A stretch of 64,000 nt of DNA, taken from contig CAYPNF010000001.1 in assembly GCA_964411985.1 (NCBI GenBank), forward strand, positions 237,596-301,595, read 5' to 3'. The notes beneath the pieces were generated by a model. That model was not told the origin of the DNA. It did not search any database and saw only the letters and a program-made list of their open reading frames with translations. Numbering within the stretch: the stretch's first letter is position 1; the number at the start of each line of letters is the position of its first letter. Source of the stretch: CAYPNF01 sp964411985 (lineage in GTDB: Bacteria > Verrucomicrobiota > Verrucomicrobiia > Limisphaerales > J093). Made by a program: the position numbers and the translations under genes. Shown here piece after piece: positions 25,693 through 35,038 of the stretch.

Positions 25693-26448
25693 ATGCTTCT
25701 CGTGAAGATCTTGAAGCTGGCCTCTCTGTTCTTTCTCGGTGCCCTGCTGGGCTTGGGCGTGGCCTCCTTCAGGGCATCCCGCGCAAACGCCGACCATGCC
25801 ACAGAACTGGCAGCGTTGCGTGCTTCCCTTGACCGGGTTCGGGAAACGGAGAAGAAGGCTGTCCTTCAGCGCGAGCAATTGGAAAACGAGGTCGATCGTT
25901 TGCGCCAACAGTCCGCGAATGTTCACCGGCTTCGGGCTGAAGTGTCACGGCTGAAGAGCGAAACTGATTCCGACCCGATCACGAAAGCAAAGGCATCTGG
26001 CGATGCAAGCCCGATAGAGGCGGAAGGAGAGATTCCTATGGAAAGTGCCCCGCCGGTCATCCAAGCGACACTCCTGAGAGAATTTGGAGACACGCTTGCA
26101 AAACGCGCCATGGGGCGTTTCAAGGATGAAAAGGGAAGAACGACCTATGGTTTCAAAGGCCAGTTGTCCGACGGCAGAGCCGTTTCCATGGTCATGGGTG
26201 AGGATGGATCAGTTCTGGAAAAGTCCTTGGAAATTCCCGCGGATACCGTGCCAGCCAACATTCAGACAACAGCGGTCACCTTTTTCGGCGAGGTCGCCAT
26301 CAGCGGGATCAGGGAGATTCGCGAGGCCGGCAACATCCGGTACGAATTGACCGCTGATGCTACCGATTCCGGTAGGATGCAGATGACAGTCGACGGCGAC
26401 GGAACCATTCTCAACTACTGGGCTAAGTTTCGGCGCCCGGGAAAGTAA
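25693..26448 (+). CDS. Membrane-anchored coiled-coil protein of unknown function
   Basis: 251 residues: one N-terminal membrane helix (about 8-25), a coiled coil (about 35-95, with EKKAVLQREQLENEVDRLRQ), a polar linker, and a C-terminal alpha/beta region of about 130 residues. The latter contains two similar halves (MGRFKDEKGRTTYGFKGQ and GNIRYELTADATDSGRMQ), reminiscent of PepSY/BLIP-like duplicated modules. The protein is likely periplasmic. It stands alone 115 bases from the tRNA and is convergent with the DUF1287 gene. No function can be assigned. Confidence 0.7.
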   Translation: MLLVKILKLASLFFLGALLGLGVASFRASRANADHATELAALRASLDRVRETEKKAVLQREQLENEVDRLRQQSANVHRLRAEVSRLKSETDSDPITKAKASGDASPIEAEGEIPMESAPPVIQATLLREFGDTLAKRAMGRFKDEKGRTTYGFKGQLSDGRAVSMVMGEDGSVLEKSLEIPADTVPANIQTTAVTFFGEVAISGIREIREAGNIRYELTADATDSGRMQMTVDGDGTILNYWAKFRRPGK

Positions 26449-26635
26449 GAGCACGAGTGGTGGTGGCTAGGGCCTGAGGGGCGAGAATCCCAAGGCAGGC
26501 AGCCCGGCGTACCACCGGACTGCTCACGAACGAATCCCAGTCTGCTATGCCGCCAGGTTGAATTCCCGGCCGCCGAGTGGACGTGCAGACGGATTCGAGT
26601 GACCCTCGGGGCGTGCGCGTATGAAGATGAGAGGC

Positions 26636-26651
26636 GACACTTGCAAGTGTC
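26636..26651. repeat. Perfect 16-bp palindrome in a convergent intergenic region
   Basis: GACACTTGCAAGTGTC is identical on both strands and sits in the 230-base gap between the convergent genes ending at 26448 and 26679. The gap also contains the shorter, related-looking words AATCCCAGTCTGC and GCAGACGGATT and no plausible gene. It could be a protein-binding site or part of a repeated intergenic element. It is not followed by a T run, so it is not a canonical terminator. Confidence 0.55.
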
Positions 26652-26678
26652 ACAGTCCGAAAACCTTGCGGATTCCGG

Positions 26679-27272
26679 CTATTGACCCGGTTCCTTCAGC
26701 CGGTAATGGCCGATGACTTTGTATTTGAGAAGGATGTCCTCTTCCTGTGTCCCACTCCCGATATTGTGGAGGATGCGAGGCGCACGGCCTGCCTTCCTGT
26801 CCGAGACGATGCCAATGTGGAGTAATCCGCTGCCAAGGTCCCAGGCGACGATGTCACCGGCGCGATAGGAGTCAGGCAGCCGGAGTTTCTCCTGCATCGC
26901 AACTTGGTGCCGTTCGAAATAGCGCATCAGGTTTGGCACCCGGCGGTGATCGATGTTCTTGTCGGGACCTTTGAGCCCCCATTTCTGAGGATAGGCTTTG
27001 AAGTCGTTCCGCATGTCTTCATGCACCACCTTCTGGAGGTCCACCCCGACTTTTCGGAGCGCCCGAACCACCACATCACTGCACACTCCGGTATGGAGCG
27101 GCACGTCGCCACCGGGGTACTTGAGTGACCGATAAGCTGGGTCGTACTCTGTCGTTACACCCACCTGCGCACGCGCAGCCGCCACGATACGGGACCCCAG
27201 CGCGGTATCGGCCTGGCCGAAGCTTCCGGAGAGCAGGAGCAGCGCGGTCAGGAGCCTGGCGACGAAGTTCAT
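26679..27272 (-). CDS. DUF1287 (YijF-like) exported protein
   Basis: 197 residues with a signal peptide (about 1-22) followed by the DUF1287 domain: AAARAQVGVTTEYDPAYRSL, the HTGVCSDVVVRALRKVGVDLQ box with the conserved cysteine, NIDHRRVPNL and YRAGDIVAWDL...HIGIVSD. The Cys and His pattern resembles NlpC/P60-like cysteine peptidases, so cell wall hydrolysis is possible, but the family is uncharacterised. The start lies 24 bases after the stop of the AraC-type regulator gene on the same strand, so the two may be cotranscribed. Confidence 0.87.
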   Translation of the reverse strand: MNFVARLLTALLLLSGSFGQADTALGSRIVAAARAQVGVTTEYDPAYRSLKYPGGDVPLHTGVCSDVVVRALRKVGVDLQKVVHEDMRNDFKAYPQKWGLKGPDKNIDHRRVPNLMRYFERHQVAMQEKLRLPDSYRAGDIVAWDLGSGLLHIGIVSDRKAGRAPRILHNIGSGTQEEDILLKYKVIGHYRLKEPGQ

Positions 27273-27296
27273 GATCTGGGTTGCGACCTCTGCGTC

Positions 27297-28352
27297 TTAT
27301 CCTTGCGAACGAAGAGTCGAGTGGCGCCGGGCGGGCGAGCCGCTGGGTTGCGACCGAAACTCGCTAGGAGATTTGCCCACGAGTTTGTGAAAGACGGTTG
27401 CGAAATACTGGCTGGTGTCAAAACCGCAAGCGAGGGCGATGTCAGTGACAGGGTGTGCGGGATCCGCCAGGAGGAGCCGTTTGGCGGCCTCCACGCGGCG
27501 GTGGGCCAGATACGCCAGAGGAGTCATATTCGTCACCTGGCGACAATGGTCAGCGAAGCGGGATCTCCCCAGTCCACAGCGCTCCGCCATTTCCTCCAGA
27601 GTCCAGCGATGGTCCAGATGGTCGTCGACTTCCTTGAGAAAGAGTTCGACCGAGCGCCGGGTGGAGACCAGGTGCGGATTCAGTTTCACGTTCTCGCTGG
27701 TGAGCAGCTCCAGCAAAGAAACGACGAGTTCATTGATGCAAAGCCGCAGCCGACTCTGTGCACCGGCTGGGTCTGGGTTCTGAACCAAGTCAGCGATGCG
27801 TTCAAACGCAGCGGCGGTCTCGGCATTGGCAGGCCAGACGGGCTGTTCATTATGGCTCAACAGCGTGGTGAGGCGGCGCAGATCCTTGGGGGAGAGCACC
27901 AACCAGGGTGGCCAGCACCAGGGTTGATCTGGCCGGCGCACTTTGAGGTCCAGGATGAGCCAGTGCAGGCGGGTAGCGCCGATGTACGGATTCCCAAGCC
28001 GGTGTTTCTGCCAGGGGCGGGTGATGGTCACCTGGCCGCTCTCCAACTGAAACTTCTCCCCTTCCACCAAGAAAGCGGTCTTTCCCTGGGAGACATAGGT
28101 GATCTCGACTCCTTCGTTCCGGTGCCAGTCGAGGCCCCAGTTTTGGGTGCCGACGGCATCCCAGAACCCGATGGTGGAGATTTCCGGGAGGAGTCGGGCC
28201 GGAAGGGGGTGTCCCGGATAGCCTCGCCTGGCCCAAGCGGTGAGGCGGACCTCCCCTCGCTCCATCGCCTGCACCAAGGGTTCACAGCGGTCGGCGTGAT
28301 ACGTGGCATCGGGGCTGAGAAAAACAGCGCTTTGATTTTGGGGGATGTTCAA
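27297..28352 (-). CDS. AraC-family transcriptional regulator
   Basis: 351 residues: an N-terminal cupin-like sensing domain (about 50-140, with GVEITYVSQGKTAFLVEGE) and two C-terminal HTH motifs (about 245-335, with LEEMAERCGLGRSRFADHCR and VTDIALACGFDTSQYFATVF). Such regulators usually activate sugar-use genes. It is divergent from the LamG surface-protein gene (70 bases between starts), and downstream on that strand lie Gfo/Idh, DUF6807 and TIM-barrel genes, so they are the likely targets. Confidence 0.9.
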   Translation of the reverse strand: MNIPQNQSAVFLSPDATYHADRCEPLVQAMERGEVRLTAWARRGYPGHPLPARLLPEISTIGFWDAVGTQNWGLDWHRNEGVEITYVSQGKTAFLVEGEKFQLESGQVTITRPWQKHRLGNPYIGATRLHWLILDLKVRRPDQPWCWPPWLVLSPKDLRRLTTLLSHNEQPVWPANAETAAAFERIADLVQNPDPAGAQSRLRLCINELVVSLLELLTSENVKLNPHLVSTRRSVELFLKEVDDHLDHRWTLEEMAERCGLGRSRFADHCRQVTNMTPLAYLAHRRVEAAKRLLLADPAHPVTDIALACGFDTSQYFATVFHKLVGKSPSEFRSQPSGSPARRHSTLRSQG

Positions 28353-28422
28353 TTTTTACCATTGTACGATCCTGAAAGCAGACAAGCAAGCTTCGAGTAA
28401 GACTCCGGGCAAATCTGAACCT

Positions 28423-31400
28423 ATGAATGCTCGAAAACTCCTTCTCGGTACAGCGGCTTGGGTGGGGCTCGTGGTGCCTACACAGGCGGCCTCGCTCTCT
28501 GGTACAATCCAATATGCTGGCGAACAGCCTGGCCTCATCCATGTTCAGGCCGCCCAGACCCTCCCTGGCAACAAGGCCTTGAGTGTGGATGGCAACGGCG
28601 ACTACGTGGCCGTCAACTCGTTGACCAACCTGGGTGGCTCCGAATTGACCATCCAGTTCTGGTTCAAGGGAAACACGGTGCAATCCGCGGTTCGGCAGCA
28701 GAACGGCGGGTACATCGTTGCGGGCTGGAACAAACTGCACATCCTCTCGAACGATGGCGGGACCGGCGGCATCAAGGCGGGAGACTCCGTTACCGATGGG
28801 CTTTGGCATCATGTGGTCATGACCTGGAAGCAGAACACCGCAGGCGGGTTTGCCAGCTATTTCGACGGCAAGCTGGTGGAGAGTCGTCAGAGCGGCGACA
28901 CGCCTCTACCCAATTTGGAGGCTCCCGTCTATTTTGGCGCTTTCAACGGCGCAGGTGAGTACGCCCAAGGCGCGTTGGATGAGATTGCGATCTGGAACAG
29001 GACCTTCACTGCGGAAGAGATCAAGGCGGGCTGGAACAAACGATTGACCGGCAAGGAGGCCTTTCTGATGGGGTACTGGTCCTTTGACGATGGCACGGCC
29101 AATGACCTTTCCCCCAACCTCAATCACGGCGAGTTCGGTGGCGACGCGGTCGTCATCGATGCGGACGTTCCCGGACTGGGGGCTGGGATAGGTTCAGTTC
29201 AGATTGCGCAGCCTGGCGCGTATGCCATTGCGGGATTACCGACAGGCGCTGGCTATGCGGTTCGCGCATTCCGCGATGCCAATACCAACGGCGTATTGGA
29301 TTCGGGAGAGCCGTTCGGGGCCTATGCAGGCAACCCGTTCGCGCTGACAGCGGACAAGACGGGGGCTGACCTGGAGCTTCTGGAGGCTCCACGGATCACC
29401 CTTCAGCCGAAAGCAACTCGCACGGGTACAGGGGGAACCGTCAGTTTTCGTGTGGAAGCCGCGGGCAGCCAGCCGATCCAATACCAGTGGAAGAAGGATA
29501 ACGTGGACCTGGCAGATGGGGGCCGGTTCAGTGGCAGCAAGACGGCCGAGTTGAAGATCACAGGAGCTCAGGTGGCGGACTCAGGAGTCTACAGCGTGGT
29601 GGCAGCCAATTCGGTGGGGTCAGCACCCAGCGACGCCGTGACCTTGGACGTCATTGCCGGGGGAGCCTCGATCTCCGGAACTCTCACCTACGCAGGTCCA
29701 AAGACTGGGAACATCCAGGTGACCGCCTCGCAGAAGCGCACCGGAAACAAAGTCCTGGCCTTGGATGGGCAAGGCGACTATGCGCTTACGACCCTGACCG
29801 ATCTATCCGGGGCGGAGCTCTCGGTTCAATACTGGTTCAAGGGTAGCGTCTCGCAGTCGGCCGTACGACAGCAATCCGGTGGATGGCTGGTGTCCACCTG
29901 GAACGGACTGCACATCCTTTCGAATGATCGTGGGGTGGATGGAATTGACGCGGGCAAGACCTTGACGGATGGGAACTGGCACCAGGTAACCCTGACATGG
30001 AAACAGGGGACGACGCATGGGTTCGCCAGTTATCTCGATGGCAAGCTCGTGGCAAGCCGTGATAGTGCGGACGTTCCGATTCCCAACCACGATGCGCAGC
30101 TGTACTTCGGCGCCTTCGGTGGGACTGGCGAGTTTACGAAGGGCAGCCTCGATGAAATCCGGATTTGGCGCAAGGCCCTTTCCTCTTCAGAGGTGACCTC
30201 AACCTGGCGCGCCACCCTCACCGGATCCGAGGAGGGTTTGGCAGGTTACTGGAACTTTGACGACGGCACCGGTGCGGACCTGACGGCCGCAGGGAACACG
30301 GCAGAGTTGAACGGAGATGCCGTGGTTCAGGCAGAGGATATCGAGGCCATGGGCAGCAGCTACGCGGAGGTTTTTGCTGCACCCGGTCCTTATACCGTTC
30401 CGGCGATCCCGGGCGGAAACGGCTTCTATGTGAACGCCTTCCTGGATGTGGATGGGAATGGACGGGCTGATTCAGGCGAGCCCGTGGGAACTTACGCTGG
30501 AAACCCATTCAACCTCACCTCCGACAAGACAGGCGTGGACATCACCCTTCTGGATCCGCCCTCCGTTACGACTGCGCCCTCCTCCGTACTGGCGAACCCG
30601 GGTTCGACTGTAACCTTTGAAATCAAGGCGGAAGGCACCGCTCCCCTCTCCTACCAGTGGCAGAAGAACGGAGTCGACCTCGCGGAGAGTGGAAAGATCA
30701 CCGGAGTCAAGAGTGCGACCCTCCAGATCACCGGAGTAAGCACGGACGACGAGGGAGTGTATCGGGTGACGGTGTCCAACTCGGTCGGCCAGGCGGCCAG
30801 GAGCGCCTCCCTGGTGGTAGCCGCTTCCATCACCGATCGTTTGATCGGCCATTGGAAGTTTGACGAAACCACAGGCGACTCCGCAGCGGACGTCACGGGC
30901 AAATCGGGCCCAGCGCTGCTCGCCAACTATGTCGGCGACAACTCCCAATGGATCACCGGCAAAGTCGGGGGCGCCCTGGCTTTTGGCGGTCCCAGCGCCT
31001 CTCAGTACGCGCGGGTGGCGGATTACCCCAAACCCGTGTCCACAATGAGCCTTTCGGTCTGGGTTTGGGCGGAGAGCCGTCCTAGCTGGGCGAGCATCGT
31101 AAAGAACTGGGGCGGAGGCCAGGGCGGCCAGTTCCACTTTGGATTGGACAGCGATTCTGGACAATTGAGCGACTACGTGACGATGAGCGGTGGAGGAACC
31201 AGCTCGGCCCGCGGTCCGGCTCCTTTCCCGCTTGGATCGTGGGAGCACGTGGCTTTCGTCTGTGATGGCGTCCTCTTGCACCTCTACCACAACGGGGCTG
31301 AGATTGCATCGGCAGCCTACGATGGCACCCTGGTGACGCCGCCCATGGCATCCCTCGGCATTGGCGCCAAGCTCGATGATACGGGTGAAGCTCCAGGGAG

Positions 31401-31731
31401 CCCGGCCGGTTATTGGCACGGCAAGATGGACGATCTGGGGATCTGGGGCCGAGCTTTGACCGGCGGGGAGGTTCTCGGCATCTACCAAACTGGACTTGCT
31501 GGCAAAGATCTGTCCCAAGCCTCGGCAGCCTCCCCGGAGGTCGAACTCACCTACTCAGTCTCCGCCGCGGGTATTACCCTGTCGTGGCCAGCTTCGGCGA
31601 GTGGTTTCCTCCTGGAGTCTGCTTCCAACGTGCCGAATTCCACTTGGTCGCCGGTGGAAGGAGTCGTGAACAACAGCGTGACGATTCAACCCACGGACGG
31701 CATGCGGTTCTTTAGGTTGCGCAAGCCTTAG
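28423..31731 (+). CDS. Secreted LamG/Ig-repeat protein
   Basis: 1102 residues from the ATG at 28423, the start that places a signal peptide (LLLGTAAWVGLVVPTQA) at the N-terminus. Order: LamG-like jelly roll (about 45-235), a short beta module (255-320), Ig-like domain (320-410); the same set again (440-620, 650-705, 712-800); a third LamG (806-1022); and a C-terminal beta domain (1040-1102) ending in a RFFRLR motif, related to the end of the 2020-residue protein. The two LamG-beta-Ig blocks are clear duplicates. It is probably an extracellular carbohydrate-binding or adhesive protein. Divergent from the AraC-type gene. Confidence 0.87.
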   Translation: MNARKLLLGTAAWVGLVVPTQAASLSGTIQYAGEQPGLIHVQAAQTLPGNKALSVDGNGDYVAVNSLTNLGGSELTIQFWFKGNTVQSAVRQQNGGYIVAGWNKLHILSNDGGTGGIKAGDSVTDGLWHHVVMTWKQNTAGGFASYFDGKLVESRQSGDTPLPNLEAPVYFGAFNGAGEYAQGALDEIAIWNRTFTAEEIKAGWNKRLTGKEAFLMGYWSFDDGTANDLSPNLNHGEFGGDAVVIDADVPGLGAGIGSVQIAQPGAYAIAGLPTGAGYAVRAFRDANTNGVLDSGEPFGAYAGNPFALTADKTGADLELLEAPRITLQPKATRTGTGGTVSFRVEAAGSQPIQYQWKKDNVDLADGGRFSGSKTAELKITGAQVADSGVYSVVAANSVGSAPSDAVTLDVIAGGASISGTLTYAGPKTGNIQVTASQKRTGNKVLALDGQGDYALTTLTDLSGAELSVQYWFKGSVSQSAVRQQSGGWLVSTWNGLHILSNDRGVDGIDAGKTLTDGNWHQVTLTWKQGTTHGFASYLDGKLVASRDSADVPIPNHDAQLYFGAFGGTGEFTKGSLDEIRIWRKALSSSEVTSTWRATLTGSEEGLAGYWNFDDGTGADLTAAGNTAELNGDAVVQAEDIEAMGSSYAEVFAAPGPYTVPAIPGGNGFYVNAFLDVDGNGRADSGEPVGTYAGNPFNLTSDKTGVDITLLDPPSVTTAPSSVLANPGSTVTFEIKAEGTAPLSYQWQKNGVDLAESGKITGVKSATLQITGVSTDDEGVYRVTVSNSVGQAARSASLVVAASITDRLIGHWKFDETTGDSAADVTGKSGPALLANYVGDNSQWITGKVGGALAFGGPSASQYARVADYPKPVSTMSLSVWVWAESRPSWASIVKNWGGGQGGQFHFGLDSDSGQLSDYVTMSGGGTSSARGPAPFPLGSWEHVAFVCDGVLLHLYHNGAEIASAAYDGTLVTPPMASLGIGAKLDDTGEAPGSPAGYWHGKMDDLGIWGRALTGGEVLGIYQTGLAGKDLSQASAASPEVELTYSVSAAGITLSWPASASGFLLESASNVPNSTWSPVEGVVNNSVTIQPTDGMRFFRLRKP

Positions 31732-31750
31732 TTAGGCATGCTGTGCTAGA

Positions 31751-31776
31751 GGGGACCGGGTGGGTGCCCGGTCCCC
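31751..31776 (+). terminator. Hairpin downstream of the LamG gene
   Basis: A perfect 10-bp stem GGGGACCGGG/CCCGGTCCCC (31751-31760 and 31767-31776) with a 6-base loop, 19 bases after the stop. The following bases are TTGAGTTG, so the T run is weak. It should nevertheless stop or attenuate transcription before the pseudopilin-like gene. Confidence 0.6.
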
Positions 31777-31822
31777 TTGAGTTGAGAGCCCAATGAGTCT
31801 ATAAGTAAGAGAACAGCACTAT

Positions 31823-32620
31823 ATGGCATTTCCCCGAACAACTTCCCTGGTACCCGGAACTCAGTCGAGGTCTCGTGGCTTCACCCTGATCGAGCTCCTG
31901 GTGGTCATTGCCATCATCGCCATCCTGGCAGGCATGCTCTTGCCCGCGCTCTCCAAGGCGAAGCAGAAGGGCCAGGCTGCGGCTTGCATCAGCAACCTGC
32001 GGCAGGTCTGCATTGCTTCCAAACTCTACGCCGACGATTCCGCGGGACGCTACCCCCACACTTTCCAGGTTCGCGGCAACAATGATTTCCGGAAAGCCTG
32101 GTTCAATTTCCTTCAACCCTACGCGCCGACGACGAACATCCTTCTCTGTCCTGTGCGCACGAAGAAGTTCAAAGAATTCCTTCAAAACTACCCCAGTGAC
32201 GCTCCAGATAAGGCCATCTCCAATTACGGAATGAACTTCCAGATCGGGGGCTGTGATTGGCCCAGCGTTTGGGACGTCAGCAAATGGCCTTCCCGGACCG
32301 ATGCCTCCATTGTGAGTCCGGCCGCCACCGCCTTCCTGAGCGACTCTGGATCGAAACCACTGAACTCCAAAGATCCCACGAAGTGTGTGACCGCGACCCG
32401 GCCAGAGAAACCCGGATGCTGGATCATCCATGATCCTGGCAACGACGCACCCAACACCGGTGGAGTCTGCAATGACGATCCGAACTGGGGCGGGCCGCAT
32501 CCGCGCCATAACGGGGGCAGTGCGGTGGCTTTTGCCGATGGGCATGTGGATTCCCTGAAACCCCAGAAGTGGTATTGGGCTGGGACCCCTTGGCTCAAGC
32601 CGGACGAAGGCGGACGCTAA
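31823..32620 (+). CDS. Type II secretion/pseudopilin-like protein with prepilin leader and H-X9-DG motif
   Basis: 265 residues. The class III leader RSRGFTLIELLVVIAIIAIL (cleavage before Phe, Glu+5) gives an N-terminal helix that is processed by prepilin peptidase. The C-terminus has RHNGGSAVAFADGHVDSL, the H-X9-DG motif of the large DUF1559-like/PulG-related families expanded in Planctomycetes and Verrucomicrobia. These are exported proteins of unclear role, possibly in a cell-surface uptake or secretion structure. It sits between a LamG protein and a sugar oxidoreductase set on the same strand. Confidence 0.92.
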   Translation: MAFPRTTSLVPGTQSRSRGFTLIELLVVIAIIAILAGMLLPALSKAKQKGQAAACISNLRQVCIASKLYADDSAGRYPHTFQVRGNNDFRKAWFNFLQPYAPTTNILLCPVRTKKFKEFLQNYPSDAPDKAISNYGMNFQIGGCDWPSVWDVSKWPSRTDASIVSPAATAFLSDSGSKPLNSKDPTKCVTATRPEKPGCWIIHDPGNDAPNTGGVCNDDPNWGGPHPRHNGGSAVAFADGHVDSLKPQKWYWAGTPWLKPDEGGR

Positions 32621-32695
32621 AATGCCGCTTGAGACTTTTGGTTAGAGAATGAGATAACACTACGTCAACAGCAGCCAGCTTTAACTTGAACTGAG

Positions 32696-33985
32696 ATGAA
32701 TTCGACTTCCCCCATCGCACACTCCCCTCGCCCAGGCATCAACCGGCGTCACTTCCTCAAGGACACCGGATCCGCTACTCTTGCCGCAATTGCGGCCGCC
32801 CCCTTCGTAGCCAGCCGCAACGTTCTCGGAGCCAACGAGCGCCTGGGCATCGGCTTCATCGGTGTGGGTGGCCGTGGCGGAAGCCACGTGGCGACCGTCA
32901 AGAAGCTGATCGATTCCGGCGAAAAAGCTCAGATTGTTGCCGTCAACGATGCCTGGGGTTTTCGGCTGGAGGAGTCCTCCAAGCAGACCGGCGCGAAGGC
33001 TTACCGGAAGCACCATGAGCTGCTTGCAGACAAGAACGTAGACGCGGTGTGCATTGCCACCCCAGACCGGCTGCACGTGCCACAGGCCATCGACGCCGTG
33101 CGAGCTGGCAAGGATGTCTATTGCGAGAAGCCGATGGGGCACTGGTCACAACTGGCCTTGAGCAAGCAGTTCTACGAGGAGACCAAGAAACTGAAGCGGG
33201 TCGTCCAGATCGGCAACCAAGGCAACTCCAGTCCTGCATGGAAGAAGGTGGCCGAGATCGTCCGCTCCGGGGTCATTGGCAAGGTTCAACTGGTCCAAGC
33301 GGGCTTCTATCGCCAGGGCGATTGGGGCGAGCGAATGCCCATTCCCGACAAGGACGCGAAGCCTGGTCCCGATCTCGATTGGGAGGGGTTCCTGGGCGAT
33401 GCCCCCAAAGTCCCCTTTACGGTCGACCGTTTCTTCTCCTGGCGGAAGTACCTGGACTATGCGGGCGGGCCCTGCACGGATCTCTTCCCGCACGTGTTCA
33501 CGCCCTTCGTGAGCGCCTTGGGCCTCAAGATTCCCTCCCTCGTGGTCTCCTCTGGCGGTATCTTCAAGTACGACACCTACGACCGGGAAGTCCCTGATAC
33601 ATTCAACATGTGCCTCGATTACCCGGAGAAGCTCTCCATCGTGATTCCTTGCACTCTGGCGAACGACTATGTCACCGAGCCTGCCATCCGCGGGGACAAG
33701 GGAACGCTTACGCTCGACAATCCCGGGGAATGGAATGTGGGCTTCGACAGCATCACGGTACGCGTGGGAAGGGATAAGAAAGAGGTGATCCCGGCCGGCA
33801 AAATGGATGCAACGTACCCACACTGGCAGAACTTCCTGCAGTGTATCCGTACCCGCGAGACACCGGTCAGTGACGTGGAGTTCGGCTACCATGTCCAGGC
33901 AGCCCTGAACATGGCCATGCTTTCCTTCTTGCATAAGAAGGTGGCGACGTATGACTTTGACAAGCAGGACATCGTCTTGAAGTGA
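32696..33985 (+). CDS. Tat-exported Gfo/Idh/MocA family oxidoreductase
   Basis: 429 residues. The twin-arginine leader (INRRHFLKDTGSATLAAIAA) is followed by a Rossmann fold (IGFIGVGGRGGSHVATVKKL) and the conserved EKPMGHW lysine motif of the NAD(P)-dependent Gfo/Idh/MocA family, then the C-terminal substrate domain. Tat export implies folding with a tightly bound nucleotide, as in glucose-fructose oxidoreductase. The stop overlaps the frame leading to the DUF6807 gene, so coexpression is likely. The substrate is a sugar or inositol derivative by family only. Confidence 0.92.
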   Translation: MNSTSPIAHSPRPGINRRHFLKDTGSATLAAIAAAPFVASRNVLGANERLGIGFIGVGGRGGSHVATVKKLIDSGEKAQIVAVNDAWGFRLEESSKQTGAKAYRKHHELLADKNVDAVCIATPDRLHVPQAIDAVRAGKDVYCEKPMGHWSQLALSKQFYEETKKLKRVVQIGNQGNSSPAWKKVAEIVRSGVIGKVQLVQAGFYRQGDWGERMPIPDKDAKPGPDLDWEGFLGDAPKVPFTVDRFFSWRKYLDYAGGPCTDLFPHVFTPFVSALGLKIPSLVVSSGGIFKYDTYDREVPDTFNMCLDYPEKLSIVIPCTLANDYVTEPAIRGDKGTLTLDNPGEWNVGFDSITVRVGRDKKEVIPAGKMDATYPHWQNFLQCIRTRETPVSDVEFGYHVQAALNMAMLSFLHKKVATYDFDKQDIVLK

Positions 33986-34023
33986 TGACTTCCTGGCGAT
34001 CGTCGACTGTTTTGAAAACCGTT

Positions 34024-35013
34024 ATGACTATGGAAAATCGCACCCATTCGCGGAGCCTCCCTGGAGTGCTCCCCGGCACTTTTGCCTTGGTGGCATCCCT
34101 CACCACCCTCCTCACTGTTGGCGCGGTTGCCCAGTTCAGCGTGGAAGACAGCAGCAAGCCCACGGAGTGGACCATCAAGTACGAAGGGCGCAAAGTGATG
34201 GTGTACGCCTTCGCACCGGAGAAGTTCAAACCCTACGTCAAGGAATTGTGCACGATCGATGGCGAAAACCTGCTGCGAGACGCCCCATTCGACCATCTGC
34301 ACCATCACGCGTTGATGTTTGCGATTCGGGTCAACGGTATCAACTTCTGGGAAGAAATCCCGGGCGCTGGCGTCGAGAAGCCCGTCAAGACCGCCAAACC
34401 AGAGATCCGCACGGTGGGAGGACGGCAGCAGGCCCAGATCCAGCAGACGGTGCATTGGGTCGCTGCGCAGGACGCCTTCCTGCCTGATACCGCCAAGGTG
34501 GCTCTGCTTATCGAGGAACGAACCCTTGGACTGTCGGTCGACCCCGGTGCCAAAGAGGTTGCGCTGCATTGGAAATCGGATTTCCAGCTTGGGGGAAAGA
34601 CCAACGTGGTGACCCTGGCTGGGGCAAACTACTATGGACTCGGCATGCGTTTCCGCCAGGATCTGGATCCAGTCGCCGTACATGTGCTCGCAGGGGGAGC
34701 GCCGGACTTGAGCGACAACAAACAAGACGTCAGCAAGCATGCGTGGGGCGCCGTTCAATTCGATCAACCGGGCAAACCTGCGACCATCGTTCTGTATGGT
34801 CATCCCACCAACGCGCGGGGTGATACAGTGTACTTCAACATGCGCACGCCCTTTGCCTACCTCTCGGGGACCCAGGAACTGTATAAGGAACCGATCGTCT
34901 ACAAGGATCAGGATCGGTTCCAACTCAACTACCTGGTGACGGTCCATCCGGAGAAGCGGTCCAGCGAAAAGATTGCCGAACGAGGGCGAAGCTGGCAGAG
35001 TTCAAAACCGTAA
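34024..35013 (+). CDS. DUF6807 (PmoA-like) exported protein
   Basis: 329 residues from the ATG at 34024 (frame open from 33982). A hydrophobic leader (about 12-38, ending TVGAVAQ) is followed by the DUF6807 beta domain, seen in FDHLHHHALMFAIRVNGINFWEE, a His-rich motif diagnostic of the family misnamed methane oxygenase PmoA in databases. It has nothing to do with particulate methane monooxygenase. It is regularly found next to Gfo/Idh and TIM-barrel isomerase genes in Verrucomicrobia and Planctomycetes, and is probably involved in processing a sugar derivative. Function unproven. Confidence 0.85.
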   Translation: MTMENRTHSRSLPGVLPGTFALVASLTTLLTVGAVAQFSVEDSSKPTEWTIKYEGRKVMVYAFAPEKFKPYVKELCTIDGENLLRDAPFDHLHHHALMFAIRVNGINFWEEIPGAGVEKPVKTAKPEIRTVGGRQQAQIQQTVHWVAAQDAFLPDTAKVALLIEERTLGLSVDPGAKEVALHWKSDFQLGGKTNVVTLAGANYYGLGMRFRQDLDPVAVHVLAGGAPDLSDNKQDVSKHAWGAVQFDQPGKPATIVLYGHPTNARGDTVYFNMRTPFAYLSGTQELYKEPIVYKDQDRFQLNYLVTVHPEKRSSEKIAERGRSWQSSKP

Positions 35014-35038
35014 TTATACACCACCAACTACCTGTCTT

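Noticed and set aside
34024..35013. Methane monooxygenase subunit PmoA
   Set aside because: The database name for DUF6807 is misleading; the protein is a soluble exported beta-rich protein in a sugar locus with no pmoB or pmoC nearby.
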